Origin: Aestuariispira ectoiniformans
Lineage (GTDB): Bacteria > Pseudomonadota > Alphaproteobacteria > UBA8366 > Aestuariispiraceae
Assembly: GCF_025136295.1 (NCBI RefSeq)
Contig: NZ_CP062788.1
Coordinates: forward strand, 434,001-498,000
Length of the DNA: 64,000 nt
Direction of reading: 5' to 3'
A program made the position numbers and the translations under genes. Below are positions 45,358 to 55,918 of the stretch, piece by piece. Each line of letters opens with the position of its first letter. Within the stretch, counting starts at the first letter, position 1. A model generated the notes under the pieces. The model did no database searches. It worked only from the letters and a program-made list of their open reading frames with translations, and was not told where the DNA came from.

Positions 45358-46323
45358 TTATTTCAGCAGAACGTTGGAAATCTCACGCAACTGGGTGCGG
45401 GCGCGCAGCAGGTAAAAACCCTGTGCCGCCAGATGGCTCGGGAATACAACACCGTCCGGCGCGCCGTTGACAACCACGAGCGGGTCCATCTCAGCCGCCT
45501 GACGCAGGGATTTCAACATCTGGTCCCAGACGTTGGTAAGCTGCTTTTCCTGGATTACCTGACCAAAGTCCGCCTTCATTGCCTCCAGCAGCATGAAATA
45601 GGCATAAAGCCGCCCCTTGTTCCGGTAAAAGACATCATCCGCATCCCAGGAGAACATGCCGAGATCGTTGATCGAATTGTCGATCACAGCCGAAGCCGAC
45701 CCCAGATCAGCCGAGATACGCTCCAAAGTCGCGATCAGATTGTCGGCACGGGTTTCAAAAACCGCATTGCCCTCGCCCAGACGCTGGTTATAGCGCGCCA
45801 GCGCCTCCAGCCCGTGACGGTATTGCTCTGCGGAAGAGCGTTGCGGCAACCAGGATTCAGACATGTCGTAAACCCAGACATCGGGTTTGTATTTCAACAG
45901 GCCCGCCGCCTGGTCCAGGTCCTCGTCCACCTGGGAGGAACCGCGCACGCGTCCGATCTGATCAGACATTTCGATTGCGAAACGGCTTATGGCGTAGACG
46001 ATGCCTGTCTGGAAATTCGGCATATTGTCCAGCGCCGCACCGGGCAGGAAGAAAGGATCCATGGGTGTCCAGCGGTTGACATTCACCTCCCGGTCGAGAA
46101 GCGCCACCGCCGTTGCAACAGTGTGGGACTGCCCCGGATTGACCGTCACCTTCATCGTCGTGTCGTCGTCGATCTTATGCACGACGAACATACCGATCGG
46201 GTAATAGAGAGCCACGATCACCGCGATACCAACGGCAATCTTCCCAAGGGTAGAGCTCGACACCGGGCCGCGACGCTGGCGCAGGTCAAACCATCGGTCT
46301 TCCAAATAGGTGCGTATGGACAT
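45358..46323 (-). CDS. DUF2333-family membrane-anchored protein
   Basis: A 321-residue protein with a single membrane helix near the N-terminus (about 27-46, IAVGIAVIVALYYPIGMFVV). A large, mostly helical periplasmic part follows, containing LLDREVNVNRWTPMDPFFLPGAALDNMPNFQTGIVYAISRFAIEM, the most conserved stretch of DUF2333. The function of the family is unknown. It lies between usp and trpS on the same strand, with its own spacers. Confidence 0.87.
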   Translation of the reverse strand: MSIRTYLEDRWFDLRQRRGPVSSSTLGKIAVGIAVIVALYYPIGMFVVHKIDDDTTMKVTVNPGQSHTVATAVALLDREVNVNRWTPMDPFFLPGAALDNMPNFQTGIVYAISRFAIEMSDQIGRVRGSSQVDEDLDQAAGLLKYKPDVWVYDMSESWLPQRSSAEQYRHGLEALARYNQRLGEGNAVFETRADNLIATLERISADLGSASAVIDNSINDLGMFSWDADDVFYRNKGRLYAYFMLLEAMKADFGQVIQEKQLTNVWDQMLKSLRQAAEMDPLVVVNGAPDGVVFPSHLAAQGFYLLRARTQLREISNVLLK

Positions 46324-46423
46324 GGATTACAGGTAAGCCCCGGCCCGAATTTTTACAAGTTCGGAAATGAGACAGGCCGGAGAATTTACTGTGACTTAAC
46401 AGCACATTCCGGCCTATCCCATA

Positions 46424-46466
46424 TAAAAACGGCCGGGAAAGGTTTAATGCACCCCTTCCCGGCCGT
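46424..46466 (-). terminator. intrinsic terminator after trpS
   Basis: On the minus strand ACGGCCGGGAA pairs with TTCCCGGCCGT (11 bp), followed by TTTTTATA. It lies 38 bp past the trpS stop. Confidence 0.9.
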
Positions 46467-46503
46467 GACGACCGAATGCACGGTCACGATTTCGCGGCGA
46501 TTT

Positions 46504-47523
46504 TCAGCGACCGACGAAACCGACGATATCATAGACATCCCTGAGGATCGGCTCAGAGATTTCGCGGGCCCGTTCACCACCCTTGTGCAGGATGGCTTCG
46601 ATATGGTCCGGGGCCGCCATCAGGCGCTTCATCTCATCACCGATCGGACCCAGCTTGGTCACAGCCACATCCGTCAGCTCTTCCTTGAAGTCCTTGAACT
46701 GCTTGCCGGCGACACGCGACAGCGCGGTTGCGTCGTCAATATCCTGCAGGGCCGCATAGATGCTGACCAGGTTCCGGGCTTCCGGGCGGTCTTCCAGGCC
46801 GTCCATTTCGCTGGGCAGGGGTTCCGGATCCGTTTTTGCCTTACGCAGTTTCTGGGCAATTTCGTCCGGGCCGTCCGTCATGATCAGGCGGCTGTATTCC
46901 GACGGGTCGGATTTGGACATCTTCTTGGCCCCGTCCCGCAGGGACATGATACGCGCCGCTTCCTTCTGGATCACCGGTTCCGGCAGCGGGAAGAAGTCTT
47001 CCGCACCGAAATCGTTGTTGAATTTGGTGGCGATATCACGGGTCAGTTCCAGATGCTGTTTCTGGTCCTCACCCACGGGTACATGGGTTGCCTTATAGGC
47101 CAGGATGTCGGCTGCCATCAGGTTCGGATAGACAAACAGGCCGGTGGAGGCATTCTCCCGGTTCTTGCCTGCCTTGTCCTTGAACTGGGTCATCCGGTTG
47201 AGCCACCCCATCCGCGCAACGCAGTTGAAGATCCAGGCCAGTTCCGCGTGGTTCGGGTTGGCCGACTGGTGGAACAGGATGTTCTCTTCCGGATCGATAC
47301 CGCAGGCAATATAGGCCGCGGCGACCTCATGCGTCGCTTTCCGCAGGGCAACCGGGTCCTGCCAGACGGTGATCGCGTGCATGTCGACGACGCAGAAGAT
47401 GCATTCGTAATCTTTCTGCAGCCGGACCCAGTTACGGATCGCGCCCAGATAGTTGCCAAGGTGAAGGCCGCCGGTCGGCTGGACCCCCGAGAAAATGCGA
47501 TTGGTAGGATTGCTCCCGCTCAT
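46504..47523 (-). CDS. trpS: tryptophan--tRNA ligase
   Basis: A 339-residue class I aminoacyl-tRNA synthetase. The HIGH-type signature is [21 protein letters not shown] and the KMSKS loop is [13 protein letters not shown]. The middle [29 protein letters not shown] block matches bacterial TrpRS. GGGAG lies before the ATG. In many alphaproteobacteria it follows murJ; here the upstream neighbour is trxA. Confidence 0.97.
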   Translation of the reverse strand: MSGSNPTNRIFSGVQPTGGLHLGNYLGAIRNWVRLQKDYECIFCVVDMHAITVWQDPVALRKATHEVAAAYIACGIDPEENILFHQSANPNHAELAWIFNCVARMGWLNRMTQFKDKAGKNRENASTGLFVYPNLMAADILAYKATHVPVGEDQKQHLELTRDIATKFNNDFGAEDFFPLPEPVIQKEAARIMSLRDGAKKMSKSDPSEYSRLIMTDGPDEIAQKLRKAKTDPEPLPSEMDGLEDRPEARNLVSIYAALQDIDDATALSRVAGKQFKDFKEELTDVAVTKLGPIGDEMKRLMAAPDHIEAILHKGGERAREISEPILRDVYDIVGFVGR

Positions 47524-47672
47524 GGGGTTTGGACTCCCTGATGGGTTGATACAAATTCAAGCGTTGGCGTTATCGCCGCTGCCTGCGACATGGTCAAGTC
47601 GTAAGCCCACCAGGAGGCCGGTTTGGAAATCATCATAAGTCTTCCCCTTTTGGTTGGTTGATGATCAGGCAC

Positions 47673-47703
47673 AAAAAAATGCCCCGCCGATCCGGCGGGG
47701 CAT
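47673..47703 (-). terminator. intrinsic terminator after trxA
   Basis: On the minus strand ATGCCCCGCC-GGATC-GGCGGGGCAT is a perfect 10-bp stem followed by TTTTTT. It ends the long divL-to-trxA series. Confidence 0.93.
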
Positions 47704-47735
47704 CTCTTGATTTGGATTAGGTGAGATAAGCCGGA

Positions 47736-48056
47736 TCAGAGAACCGACTCTACCCACTGTTCCAACTGGCTTTTCGCCATGGCGCCAACCTTGGTGGCAA
47801 CCACCTGGCCGTCCTTGAACAGCATCAGGGTCGGAATGCCGCGCACACCGAATTTGGTCGGCGTATGCGGGTTTTCATCAATGTTCAGCTTGGCAACGGT
47901 GACCTTGTCACTCATTTCACTGGCGATTTCATCCAGGGCCGGTGCAATCATCTTACAAGGGCCGCACCATTCAGCCCAATAGTCAACCAGGACCGGCTTG
48001 TCTGCGCCCAGGACGGCGTTGTCGAAATCGTCGTCGGAGACCTTCACGGTGGCCAT
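47736..48056 (-). CDS. trxA: thioredoxin
   Basis: A 106-residue thioredoxin of normal length, with the active site [20 protein letters not shown] (Cys-Gly-Pro-Cys) and the cis-Pro segment [14 protein letters not shown]. It is the general protein-disulfide reductant. ATG 48056 is preferred to an upstream start at 48140 that would add 28 residues foreign to the family. It follows addA by 86 bp. Confidence 0.97.
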   Translation of the reverse strand: MATVKVSDDDFDNAVLGADKPVLVDYWAEWCGPCKMIAPALDEIASEMSDKVTVAKLNIDENPHTPTKFGVRGIPTLMLFKDGQVVATKVGAMAKSQLEQWVESVL

Positions 48057-48142
48057 TGTCAATTCCTTCACGTTTGCGGCACTCTCGTGTCCGGGTTCAT
48101 GCCCGGGGTATACCCCGGCGCGTCGTTCATCTGATATCAAAT

Positions 48143-51100
48143 CTAGGTAGCCTGATGTATCGGGTCAAGGTGCGCGTTGTCCAGCACCATCATGCGCGGC
48201 CCTTCCGTCCAGACCAGCGCGCAGTGGATCGGCCTGCCCGGATAGACCTGGGAAAGCACCGCTCTGTAAGCTGCCATCTGCTTTAGATAGGCCGTCGGGA
48301 CACGGGTGATTTCCATCGGCGCAGGACGTAGTGTTTTGAAATCCAGGACCCAAACGCCATCATCGCGCACCACCAGACGGTCCACCTGGCCGGAAACCAC
48401 CTGGGGCTTGCCTTTGGCATCCCGGATCAGGCCGACAATGGGGACCTCCGCCCGGCTGCCGGGGCCGAAAATTCCGCCCAGATGCGTATCGGTCAGCACC
48501 CCGACCACCTCACGGGCCAGTTCGTCCTGCACCGCCTCCGCCAACCCATGGGCCGGTTGCGCCAGAAAGCGCCGCGCCGCGCCGTCCCATTGATCGGAGG
48601 ACAGGTCTGGCAGGCTTTGCAGCAGGCGGTGAACCAGAATGCCGCGCTGATACCGCAGGCGGCTGTCGTCGCCCAGGGGTGAGCGGACCGGCGGGTCTTC
48701 CTCGTCCGGCGCACTGGGCGCCAGCGGCTTGGGCGGCACCGGTTCCGCGCCCGGCAGACGCCGCGCCCATTCCGGCAGGGTGGCAGTAACCGCCTTTTCC
48801 TGTTTTTCCTCCGGCGCAGGCACGGCCTGTTCCTGACGGCTTTCCAGCACCAGCTTAGTACCCGGCCAGGCCTCCCCGGTCAGGGCAGAAAGGTCGAATT
48901 CCTCGGGCCTTGCGACCGTTTCCAGACCGTTCCAGACCAGATTATACCAGCAATCGGCCCGGGGGCTGCGCGCGCCTGCCGCGCCACAGACGATCAACCG
49001 GTCTTCCGCTCGTGTCAGCGCCACATACAACAGACGGCGATATTCCTGATCCTGCGCCTGAACGGCTGCCGCGCGGGCCTTCGCGCCTTCATGTTCGATC
49101 ATGCCGCTGCCGATCACCCAAAGCGGTAGTTCGCTGTGATCCTGTGCATCCGTCAGCCAGTAAAGCTGTGCATTGCGGCCGATTTCCGGCTTGCCCACAG
49201 TATCCGGCATGATCACGACCGGGGCCTGAAGCCCCTTTGCACCATGCACGGTCATGATCCGCACTTCGTCCCGTTCGCCTGCCTCAAGGTCACGCTTGAT
49301 TTCCGCCTCGCCCGCCGCGAACCAGTGCAGGAAACCCTGCATGGAAGGGGTATTGCCCTGTTCATAGGCAAGCGTCATGGACTGGAATTCCTCAAGCGGG
49401 TCCTCCGCCTCCACACCCAGCCGTGCCACCATGGCCTCGCGGCCCGTGAGCTCCCGCGTCTCCTGCCGGTCGGTCGCCGGACAGACAGAGGACAGAACCT
49501 CACCGAACAGCTCGAACGGCCGCATGAAGTCGGCCTTGTTCAACAAGGCCGCCAGCCAGTTGCGCGCCGGGGCAAATCGGGGGTTCTCCACAGATTTCGC
49601 CTGCAGGCTTCCCCAAAGGCTGCGCCCCTTGCCCCGGTCATAGGCCAACACAAAGAGATCATCGTCGTTGAGGCCCACCAGCGGCGACTTCAAAACCGTC
49701 GCCAGCGCCAGATCGTCCTCTGGCATCAGCAGAAACTGCGCCAGCACGACCAGGTCCATCACGCCGATCTGCTGGCTGAGCTTCATACGGTCGACACCCG
49801 CCACCGGCACGTTGCGGGCCTTGAGCGCACGCACCAGCATATCCACGAAACTGGACCGGCTGCGCATCAGGACCATCACATCGCCAGCCCGCATGGGCCG
49901 CCCTTTCGCGGGCAGCATTTCCCTGCCGATCCAGGCGTCGATCTGGGCGGCCAGCGCATCGGCCAGACGTTGTTTCGGGTTGCGTTCGATCTCGCTTTCC
50001 AGAGGCAGCGACCAGGGTTCCGGGTCTTCCGACTTTTCCGCCTCCACCAGCGGCCAGACCTCGACCCGGCCTGCCTCACCCCGACGCCAGGCCGTGTGCC
50101 GCACGGTTTCTTCCGGTGCAACGAGGCCGTCTTTCGCCTCCGCCCCGGCAAAGACCGCATCCACCGCCCTTAGGACCGGCTCGGTAGATCGGAAAGACAC
50201 ATCCATCGGGACCATGTCCCAGATCTGTTGGGCCTGTGTCACCCGTTTCTCGAAATGCGCACGCATGCGGCGGAAGGCCTCCGGGTCGGCCCGCTGGAAG
50301 CTGTAAATGCTCTGCTTTACATCGCCTACGGCAAAGACCGTACGCGGCCCCACCTCATCTTCCGCGCGCTGTCCCTCACCCGCGAAGAATTCTTCCGCAA
50401 GCGAGGCGACCACTTCCCATTGTTCCGGGTTGGTGTCCTGCGCCTCGTCGATCAGGATGTGATCGAGGCCGCCATCCAGTTTGAACAGCACCCAGGCCAC
50501 ACTGGCATCGTCACCGGTCAGCAGGTCGCGGGATTTCAGGATCAGATCGTCAAAATCCAGCAAGTCGCGGGACTTCTTTTCCAACTCATAAGCGCGCAGC
50601 ATCGCCTCGCCCAGCCGCAGCAGCCCGGCGCTGGCCTGGGCGCTTACCTGGGTGCGAATGCGATCGCGGGTCATCACCGCGCGCTCCTGTTCCCGTTCCA
50701 GCACGGTGAGCAAATCCGGATGCGCCTCACGCAGGGGCTTGCCCATCAGGTTCTTGCGCGGTTCCAGTTCCGCCGTCAGAAAGGCCGTGCGGTAATCCTG
50801 ATAGGTGGCAATGCGGCCATCCAGCGGCTTGGCAAGCCAGCTTTCCAGCTTCTTGCCCAGCTTGATATCATTGGCCTTGCCCTCGTTGAGCAGTTTCTCC
50901 GCCGCGTCGCGCAAACCGGTCCGGTCGAACACCCCCTCCTCGCAGGCCGCCGCAACCACTTCCGTCTCACCCTGATGGGGATCGGCATCCAGCTTTGTAA
51001 ACAAGGCGGCCACGGCCTTATCAACGCCATCTTTGGCATTGATAAGGCGGCGAATTCTCCCCCGTTCCGAGGTCAGCAGGCGCATCAATTCGTCAAAGCG

Positions 51101-51679
51101 TTCTTCCGACGCGCGGCGCGTCACCTGATACAGCGCATCGGCCAGCGGCGTATCGCCTTCTGCGGCCCGCAGGACGGTATCGCGGGCGCGGGCCATCATC
51201 TCGCTGGCGCTGCGGTCGTCCAGGACCTGGAACTGCGGCGGTACATTGGCCTCCAGCGGGAACCGCCCCAAGAGCGATTGGCAGAAACTGTGCACAGTCT
51301 GGATTTTCAAGCCACCGGGCGTATCCAGCACGCGGGCAAAAAGCTGACGGGCGAGGATGACCGTCTCCGCATCGGGCTGGCGATCAAGAAGGTCTTCGAT
51401 TTTATCCGACAGTTCCGGCTGCGGCAGGGTTGCCCATGTCCCCAGAATACCGTTCAGGCGGTTCGCCATTTCCGCGGCGGCGGCCTTGGTGAAGGTGATA
51501 CAGAGGATGCGTTCGGGCCGCGTTCCCGTCAGCAGCAGGGACAGCACGCGGTCGGTCAGAACCTTGGTCTTGCCACTGCCCGCACTGGCCGACACCCACA
51601 CGCTGTGCGCCGGGTTCGAGGCACGGCGCTGCATCACATTGGGGTCGGGGCCCAGCAGGGATAGCTGTTGATCGCTCAT
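48143..51679 (-). CDS. addA: double-strand break repair helicase-nuclease subunit AddA
   Basis: An 1178-residue UvrD/REP-type helicase fused to a nuclease. Walker A is [24 protein letters not shown] (about 23-46); [36 protein letters not shown] (motif II) and [19 protein letters not shown] (motif III) follow. Further motifs include [18 protein letters not shown] and [16 protein letters not shown]. The C-terminal PD-(D/E)xK nuclease shows [15 protein letters not shown]. With AddB it processes DNA ends for RecA. ATG 51679 overlaps the addB stop by four bases. Confidence 0.97.
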   Translation of the reverse strand: MSDQQLSLLGPDPNVMQRRASNPAHSVWVSASAGSGKTKVLTDRVLSLLLTGTRPERILCITFTKAAAAEMANRLNGILGTWATLPQPELSDKIEDLLDRQPDAETVILARQLFARVLDTPGGLKIQTVHSFCQSLLGRFPLEANVPPQFQVLDDRSASEMMARARDTVLRAAEGDTPLADALYQVTRRASEERFDELMRLLTSERGRIRRLINAKDGVDKAVAALFTKLDADPHQGETEVVAAACEEGVFDRTGLRDAAEKLLNEGKANDIKLGKKLESWLAKPLDGRIATYQDYRTAFLTAELEPRKNLMGKPLREAHPDLLTVLEREQERAVMTRDRIRTQVSAQASAGLLRLGEAMLRAYELEKKSRDLLDFDDLILKSRDLLTGDDASVAWVLFKLDGGLDHILIDEAQDTNPEQWEVVASLAEEFFAGEGQRAEDEVGPRTVFAVGDVKQSIYSFQRADPEAFRRMRAHFEKRVTQAQQIWDMVPMDVSFRSTEPVLRAVDAVFAGAEAKDGLVAPEETVRHTAWRRGEAGRVEVWPLVEAEKSEDPEPWSLPLESEIERNPKQRLADALAAQIDAWIGREMLPAKGRPMRAGDVMVLMRSRSSFVDMLVRALKARNVPVAGVDRMKLSQQIGVMDLVVLAQFLLMPEDDLALATVLKSPLVGLNDDDLFVLAYDRGKGRSLWGSLQAKSVENPRFAPARNWLAALLNKADFMRPFELFGEVLSSVCPATDRQETRELTGREAMVARLGVEAEDPLEEFQSMTLAYEQGNTPSMQGFLHWFAAGEAEIKRDLEAGERDEVRIMTVHGAKGLQAPVVIMPDTVGKPEIGRNAQLYWLTDAQDHSELPLWVIGSGMIEHEGAKARAAAVQAQDQEYRRLLYVALTRAEDRLIVCGAAGARSPRADCWYNLVWNGLETVARPEEFDLSALTGEAWPGTKLVLESRQEQAVPAPEEKQEKAVTATLPEWARRLPGAEPVPPKPLAPSAPDEEDPPVRSPLGDDSRLRYQRGILVHRLLQSLPDLSSDQWDGAARRFLAQPAHGLAEAVQDELAREVVGVLTDTHLGGIFGPGSRAEVPIVGLIRDAKGKPQVVSGQVDRLVVRDDGVWVLDFKTLRPAPMEITRVPTAYLKQMAAYRAVLSQVYPGRPIHCALVWTEGPRMMVLDNAHLDPIHQAT

Positions 51680-54675
51680 TCCGCGTCCTCCCCGCCGGTG
51701 ACGCGCCATTCCTTCTCGCGTGCCAGATGCTCGTAATCGTTATAGCGGTTGGCGAATTTGGGCCGTGGTGTCGGGCGGTAAGCGGTCGCCGGATCGTCAA
51801 AGCGCGTCACCAGTTCCCGCAATCCGTCCAGCGCCACCTGCGCCAGTTCCATCGGATCGCCCCGGACCGGGCTTTCCTTGCCTGCGGGATCGCCGCCAGA
51901 TAGCTGCCAGAAGGCCAATTCGCTGACGGTTACCTCACCGATCCCGTCAAAGCCACCCGCCGCCGCAATGGCCGCCTCCAGGGGCAACTGCGGCGCAATC
52001 CCGGCCTTCACCGTCTTATCCGATGGCGGCGAACCGGTCTTGTAATCCACAATGGCGAATGTCCCGTCGCCAAGCTGATCCAGACGGTCGGCCTTGGCGC
52101 TCACCTCAAAGGCACCCGCCGGTCCCATCATCTCCAGTCGGCCCCAGATTTCGGTAAAGATTTTCGCAACCTGTTTACGCCGGTCCCGTTCCAGCGTCAC
52201 GAACCACTGGGCGATACGCCGGAAACGCGGCCACCAGAAGGCGCGCACCGAAGGCTGGCCCAGCGCCGCGCCAAAACAGTCCTCCCCGATCTGCAAAAGC
52301 TGTTGTTCCGCATCCACCGGGACATCATGGGGGAAGGCTTTGACGAATTTTTCCAGCGCGTCATGGATGAAGGTGCCGCGCTCCGCCATACCCGGTTCCA
52401 TTTCCAGCGGGTCGAGCGGGGACAGGTTCAGGATTTTCTGCGCAAAGATGGTATAGGGGTCACGCATCCAGGCCTCGACCCGCGTGACCGAAAGCCTGCG
52501 CGGGCGCGCCTCGACCGGTGGGCGCGGTTCCGGCATGGCTGCGGGAAGACCCTTTGCCCGTCCCAGATCATGGGCCCAGTCGATCCAGGCCTGATCGGAC
52601 TGCAGCGCATTCTTTAGCCCGGCCTTGTCCAGAACCACATCCAGACGCGACAGCCAGCGCGACGGCACGGTCGGCTGGCCGTCCACCTTGTCCGCGCGCG
52701 TCAGGATCACCCGGCGGGCACAGAAATTCAGTTCGAAATCATGGGCGGTGACACCGCTGCGACGCTCCGGCAGGGGCAGTCCCATGGCCTGTTTCATAGG
52801 CCGGGACATCCAGGGATCGGCCTTGGCCTCCGGCGGCCAGATCCCTTCATTCAACCCGCCCAGGATAGTAACATCGGCGCGTTGCAGACGGGCCTCCAGC
52901 GGCCCCCAGATGAACAGGCGCGGATGCTGGCCATAGCGGGGCCGCACAGTCTGGCCGATCAAAAGACTGTCCAGCAGGGTGGGATAGTCGCGGGGCCGCA
53001 AATCCGTCATCAGGTCCGCATGTTCGCGCAGGTCCGCCAGAAAGACGACAAGCGCCTCGCCCGCCTCACCGGCCCAGAGCCGGTCGCTGCCGCTGTCGCC
53101 GTCGGTAGCACAAAGCGCCTCCGCCACCTGTAGATGGGCATCCAGCATTTCTTCCAGCGAGGCCGTCTCCCGGGCCATCACCGCCACAAGGGGCCGCAGC
53201 AGGTCTTCCAGCCTGCCCAGGAAATCAGCCAGTTGCTCTGCCCGCTCAGGCCGGATTTTTTCTTCGCGGCGACGTTGCTCCAGAACGGCACGAATGCCTG
53301 CCAGGCCGGGGCCGGGACGGGGGCCGCGCAGCAGCTTTTCCTCCAGCCGGCGCACCTGACGGCGGAAGGTCCTGATTTCCTCCCCACCGGCGACCAGCGG
53401 ATGTTTGCACAGGGCCAAAAGCGCGACCGGCGACAGGTTCAGGGCCGCCGCCTCCGCCAACAGGCGCAGCATGACCGCAGGCGGCGCAATATGCAGCGGC
53501 ACGCCCGCACTGTCGTCCACCTGCACGCCCCAGCGTTTCAATTCCGCCGCCACGCGCCGCGCCAGGGTCCGGTCCGGCGTCACCAGTGCCGTCGTCTGGC
53601 TGGCGGTTTCCAGCCCCTGACGCATGATCAGGGCAATCGCCGTCGCCTCGATATGGGCGGTCGGACAGTCAATGCGGGACACTCCGTCCAGCGCCGCCGG
53701 GTCAACATCATGGATATTTCGCCAGGCATCCGTCGTGGCAGCAGGACGCAGGGCCTCTGTCGCCAGTTGCGCCCGCAGGGACGAGGCTGTCTGGCCTTCC
53801 CCCGGCCCCGTAGGCCAGTCGGCGACCGCGTCGCGGGCGACATTCATCCGCGCCAGCAATCCCGCCAGGCCGAATTGCGGATGGGTCTCGTCAAACCGCA
53901 CCTGATCCCAGGCCGCATCGTCCAGATCCCGATCCAGCCCCGGCAGCACGACCTCGCCATTTGGAAGGGCGGCAATAACGGCCAGCAGGTCTGCGGTTGC
54001 CGGGACGCTACCGGTGGAACCGGCGGCAATCAGACGGCCTTTCGGCGGCTGTGCCTCCCAGGCCAGGGCCTGTGCCCGCATCACGCGGTTGCGCCGGTCC
54101 GCCGGGTCGAGACAGCCTTCCGCGTCCAGAATAACCGGCCAGTGAACCCGCAGGATATCCAGGAAATCAACCGTTTGTTGCCAGTGTTCAGAAAATTCTG
54201 AACGAACGAGATTTTCAATATTGTCGAGGCTTTGGCCTTCAACCTGCACCTGATCGAGCAGTCGGGCCAGTTCCCGCGCCAGCCTTGCCGCCTGGTCCGG
54301 GGTCGGCATCTGGCCGCGTTCCGGATCGATGGGCCGCGCCATGATCAACCGCGTCAGCAGCAATTCCCGTCGCAGGCCGTTTATGGCAGGCGGCTGTTCC
54401 AGGCTGAAATCGCCCAGTTCCGCACTGCCTGCCCCGGCCAGCAACAGCTCTTCCTCATCCACATCGCCCACAGGCCGCATGGTCGGCAGGACCATGGCCT
54501 TGCCCTCGCCCAGCCGCAGGAAGGCCTCCCGCAGGGCGCGGCAGGCGCGCCTTGTCGGCAGAAGGATCGTGATGTCGGCAAGCGCCAGGGGGTCATCCCC
54601 CACCTCCGCCAACAGACCGGCGGCAAGCGCGTCCACGAAGGACCGGGTGCGGCTGATGTTGAGGACCCTGGCCAT
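51676..54675 (-). CDS. addB: double-strand break repair protein AddB
   Basis: A 999-residue partner of AddA. The N-terminal part looks like an inactivated helicase (ITILLPTRRACRALREAFLRLGEGKAMVLPTMRP, without a good Walker A). The C-terminal nuclease domain (about 690-960) has FAIVDYKTGSPPSDKTVKAGIAPQLPLEAAIA with the D-Y-K catalytic motif. The ATG at 54675 with GGGAAGC upstream is chosen; the longer frame runs into the neighbouring gene. Residues VLDKAGLKN to RLSVTRVEAWMRDPYTIFAQKILNL match alphaproteobacterial AddB. Confidence 0.95.
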   Translation of the reverse strand: MARVLNISRTRSFVDALAAGLLAEVGDDPLALADITILLPTRRACRALREAFLRLGEGKAMVLPTMRPVGDVDEEELLLAGAGSAELGDFSLEQPPAINGLRRELLLTRLIMARPIDPERGQMPTPDQAARLARELARLLDQVQVEGQSLDNIENLVRSEFSEHWQQTVDFLDILRVHWPVILDAEGCLDPADRRNRVMRAQALAWEAQPPKGRLIAAGSTGSVPATADLLAVIAALPNGEVVLPGLDRDLDDAAWDQVRFDETHPQFGLAGLLARMNVARDAVADWPTGPGEGQTASSLRAQLATEALRPAATTDAWRNIHDVDPAALDGVSRIDCPTAHIEATAIALIMRQGLETASQTTALVTPDRTLARRVAAELKRWGVQVDDSAGVPLHIAPPAVMLRLLAEAAALNLSPVALLALCKHPLVAGGEEIRTFRRQVRRLEEKLLRGPRPGPGLAGIRAVLEQRRREEKIRPERAEQLADFLGRLEDLLRPLVAVMARETASLEEMLDAHLQVAEALCATDGDSGSDRLWAGEAGEALVVFLADLREHADLMTDLRPRDYPTLLDSLLIGQTVRPRYGQHPRLFIWGPLEARLQRADVTILGGLNEGIWPPEAKADPWMSRPMKQAMGLPLPERRSGVTAHDFELNFCARRVILTRADKVDGQPTVPSRWLSRLDVVLDKAGLKNALQSDQAWIDWAHDLGRAKGLPAAMPEPRPPVEARPRRLSVTRVEAWMRDPYTIFAQKILNLSPLDPLEMEPGMAERGTFIHDALEKFVKAFPHDVPVDAEQQLLQIGEDCFGAALGQPSVRAFWWPRFRRIAQWFVTLERDRRKQVAKIFTEIWGRLEMMGPAGAFEVSAKADRLDQLGDGTFAIVDYKTGSPPSDKTVKAGIAPQLPLEAAIAAAGGFDGIGEVTVSELAFWQLSGGDPAGKESPVRGDPMELAQVALDGLRELVTRFDDPATAYRPTPRPKFANRYNDYEHLAREKEWRVTGGEDAE

Positions 54676-54689
54676 GCTTCCCGGCCCGG

Positions 54690-55418
54690 TCAGCGGGTGT
54701 TGCTGCGGGTCTGGCCGCGCCGGATGATGTCTTCCGCCTCGTCCAGCGCCTCCGGCGTGCCCAGGTGATACCACTCCCCATCATGCACGACCGCTTTCAG
54801 GCGGCCCTCGGCCTCTGCCTTGTCAAACAGGCGCAGCATGGAAAAGGCACCGGGCTGTTCGCCGTCGAACAGACGCGGATGGACAATGCGCAGGCCGGTA
54901 AAAAGATAAGGCGCAACCTCGCCTTCGGACCGCCGGATGGCATTGCCCAGCGGGTCCAGGAAATAATCGCCATAGCCGGTATAGCCGAAGGCACGCACCG
55001 TCGGCTGTAACAACAGCAGCGCATCCATGGTCTCATCGTCCCAGAAGTCTTCCAGGCGTTTCATGGCGGGCGACGGCCCTTCCAGCCAGACCACGTCGGA
55101 ATTGGCGACAAAGAAGGGATCTTCGCCCAGTTCCGGCAGGGCGTTCAGCACACCGCCGCCGGTTTCCAGGATTTCCGTCTCATGGACCATGGTCACCATC
55201 GGGTCGAGATGGAAATGATCCTGCAACTGGTCGGCCAGATAATGCGCGTTGACCACGACCTTCTCGGTCCCGTGATCGCGCATCCGGTCCATACACCAGT
55301 CGATCAGCGGCTCCCCCATCAGGGGGATCAGGGGCTTTGGCTTTGTATCGGTCAGAGGACGCATGCGGGTGCCGAACCCGGCGGCCAGCACCATGCCGGT
55401 TTTGATCCGGGCACTCAC
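54690..55418 (-). CDS. murU: MurNAc-1-phosphate uridylyltransferase-like nucleotidyltransferase
   Basis: A 242-residue sugar-nucleotide transferase with the GlmU-type N-terminal motif GMVLAAGFGTRMRPLTDTKPKPLIPLMGEPLIDW, then FFVANSDVVWLEGPS (metal-binding Asp) and HDGEWYHLGTPEALDEAE at the end. Its size and lack of an acyltransferase domain fit MurU of the peptidoglycan recycling shortcut, which makes UDP-MurNAc. GTG 55418 overlaps the tsaE stop (GTGA). In alphaproteobacteria this gene commonly sits next to tsaE; the companion kinase AmgK is often beside it but is not seen here. Confidence 0.85.
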   Translation of the reverse strand: MSARIKTGMVLAAGFGTRMRPLTDTKPKPLIPLMGEPLIDWCMDRMRDHGTEKVVVNAHYLADQLQDHFHLDPMVTMVHETEILETGGGVLNALPELGEDPFFVANSDVVWLEGPSPAMKRLEDFWDDETMDALLLLQPTVRAFGYTGYGDYFLDPLGNAIRRSEGEVAPYLFTGLRIVHPRLFDGEQPGAFSMLRLFDKAEAEGRLKAVVHDGEWYHLGTPEALDEAEDIIRRGQTRSNTR

Positions 55419-55909
55419 AACAAAAGCCCCGCCAGCGGTTGCAGGCGCGCCTCGAAAGAGGCCGGGGCATAAAGCGCCAGTTCCCTTGTGTCGCCCGCGC
55501 CATGACTGATCACCACGTCCAGCCGTTCCAACGGCATGTAGGGTCCCAACCGGTCCGGCCATTCGATCAGGGAAACAGCCTCCGCAAAGGCATCCTCGAT
55601 CCCAAGCTCCAGAACCTCCGACGGGTCTTCCAGGCGATAGAGGTCGAAATGCCAGATATCAAAGTCAGGCGCCTCATAGGTCTGAACCAGTGTGAAGGTC
55701 GGGCTGGGCGCATCGGTGTCGTCGCCCATCTGCCCCTGGATCAGGGCACGGGCCAGCGTCGATTTACCGGCCCCCAGATCACCCCAGAGGCAGACCACAT
55801 CCCCCGGCCGCAGCAGCGTTCCCAGCGCGCGGGCAAAGGTGACGGTATCGGCCTCCCGGTTCAGGGGCACATCCAGCAACGGCATCTCGTCAGTGTGATA
55901 TTGGGTCAT
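55415..55909 (-). CDS. tsaE: tRNA threonylcarbamoyladenosine biosynthesis ATPase TsaE
   Basis: A 164-residue ATPase. Walker A is VVCLWGDLGAGKSTLARALIQ and the family segment SPTFTLVQTYEAPDFDIWHFDLYRLEDPSEVLELGIEDAFAEAVSLIEWPDRLG is complete. TsaE stimulates t6A synthesis by TsaB-TsaD. It starts 9 bp after divL and overlaps the murU-like gene, so all are one transcript. Confidence 0.96.
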   Translation of the reverse strand: MTQYHTDEMPLLDVPLNREADTVTFARALGTLLRPGDVVCLWGDLGAGKSTLARALIQGQMGDDTDAPSPTFTLVQTYEAPDFDIWHFDLYRLEDPSEVLELGIEDAFAEAVSLIEWPDRLGPYMPLERLDVVISHGAGDTRELALYAPASFEARLQPLAGLLL

Positions 55910-55918
55910 AAGGCGGTT

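Noticed and set aside
45052-47541. Open frame of 829 codons crossing uspA, DUF2333 and trpS on the opposite strand
   Set aside because: It spans three convincing genes and two intergenic spacers, and its translation is low in complexity and unlike any family.
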